In this document: one piece after another, positions 63,708 through 64,000 of the stretch
Numbering within the stretch: position 1 is the stretch's first letter
Layout of the letters: the number at the start of each line of letters is the position of its first letter
Source: Gracilibacillus salitolerans
GTDB taxonomy: Bacteria > Bacillota > Bacilli > Bacillales > Amphibacillaceae
Reading direction: 5' to 3'
Assembly (NCBI RefSeq): GCF_009650095.1
Contig: NZ_CP045915.1
Location: 3,534,001-3,598,000, forward strand
Length of the DNA stretch: 64,000 nucleotides
Made by a program: the position numbers and the translations under genes
The notes under the pieces: model-generated
What the model was told of the DNA's origin: nothing
The model's input: only the letters and a program-made list of their open reading frames with translations
Database searches by the model: none

Positions 63708-64000
63708 CAAATTTCAAAAAGAATTATCTTCATACGTAGATGAGGAAGAATTGACATTTACCAAAGAAGACCGGGAACAAACAATTCAAAAAATTCGTAA
63801 TCAAAAAACAACTCAGCATAACAACAAGGGTAGCTATACTCGTCCAATAATGCCGATAATGGCAACTTTAGCAGTTTTAGTATTAGCCATTGCCCTGATT
63901 CCATCACTTATCGTAAATGAAAGAATTAATACAAAATCAGACAGTGTGATCACATCATCAGAAAATGAGGAAGGTTTTTCTGTATTATTAATGGGAGAAG
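63700..64000 (+). CDS. Membrane protein, likely anti-sigma factor (partial)
   Basis: The first 100 codons are in the window: a cytoplasmic part (VNKFQKELSSYVDEEELTFTKEDREQTIQKIRNQKTTQ) and one helix (about 48-68, PIMPIMATLAVLVLAIALIPSL), then the start of an outer domain. It overlaps the sigma gene by eight bases, and AGGAGG precedes its ATG. This layout is that of a membrane anti-sigma factor that holds its sigma until an outside signal arrives. No zinc motif is seen in the part available. Confidence 0.75.
   Translation, partial: MVNKFQKELSSYVDEEELTFTKEDREQTIQKIRNQKTTQHNNKGSYTRPIMPIMATLAVLVLAIALIPSLIVNERINTKSDSVITSSENEEGFSVLLMGE

Overview
The window looks like chromosomal DNA of a low-GC, spore-forming member of the Bacillaceae. 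A Gracilibacillus, Virgibacillus, Oceanobacillus or Halobacillus type genome is my guess, from memory of repeats and protein style, and the genus is not proven. The evidence is a full gerPABCDEF spore-coat operon, comK and med, asnO, addAB, FapR-type control of fabHA-fabF, and gene blocks that match the yja/yjb, yit, yis and yhj regions of Bacillus subtilis. I see no rRNA, tRNA, CRISPR array, transposase or prophage.

Layout. 1-5.5 kb: an oppABCDF oligopeptide importer on the minus strand, with oppF cut by the window edge. 5.7-14.8 kb: a yja/yjb-like block (DUF3899 protein, aldehyde dehydrogenase, trpS, yjbA, fabF, fabHA, med, yjzD). 14.8-22.5 kb: uppP, a Crp/Fnr regulator and a yit-like block (yitW, yitV, yitU, DUF3813, Nfu-N, BsuPI lipoprotein, yitT, DegV). 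22.5-30.5 kb: an accessory stretch with an SDR enzyme, a broken DinB gene, a MATE pump, a macrolide phosphotransferase, a flavin reductase/ArsR pair and a degenerate membrane-bound amylase homologue. 30.5-43.6 kb: a yis-like block (asnO, yisL, DUF418, gerPA-F, addA, addB). 43.7-52.9 kb: a second accessory stretch with a toxin-antitoxin pair whose toxin has a stop codon, a run of small metabolite enzymes (two HADs, GrpB, NUDIX, VOC), an ABC transporter-PASTA operon, a DJ-1 protein and a frameshifted acetyltransferase. 53-57.3 kb: a yhj/comK-like block (sipV, a TVP38 protein, a small ECF sigma operon, comK, DUF3939). 57.3-64 kb: T-box-controlled leuA with an overlapping methyltransferase, a DUF2651 protein, a pentapeptide protein, a DUF4956/VTC pair, and an ECF sigma/anti-sigma operon running off the edge.

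The most striking item is the leader of the macrolide phosphotransferase gene (26.4-26.76 kb, minus strand). It has a consensus promoter, a Shine-Dalgarno site and a 10-codon peptide, MGICYIRIRF. The Arg-Ile-Arg in that peptide fits the macrolide arrest motif, and its codons lie on one arm of a set of mutually exclusive pairings ending in an intrinsic terminator just before the gene. It reads as a complete drug-inducible transcription attenuator. Other notable points are a roughly 130-bp dispersed repeat (four copies here), one of which sits inside the leuA T-box leader; an amylase homologue lacking its catalytic residues; an ABC transporter fused by operon structure to a kinase-less PASTA protein; an AddB with an eroded Walker A motif; and a compact ECF sigma operon beside comK.

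Start codons were re-chosen by Shine-Dalgarno spacing and family alignment where the longest reading frame was implausible. All family assignments come from reading motifs and from memory; no database search was run.
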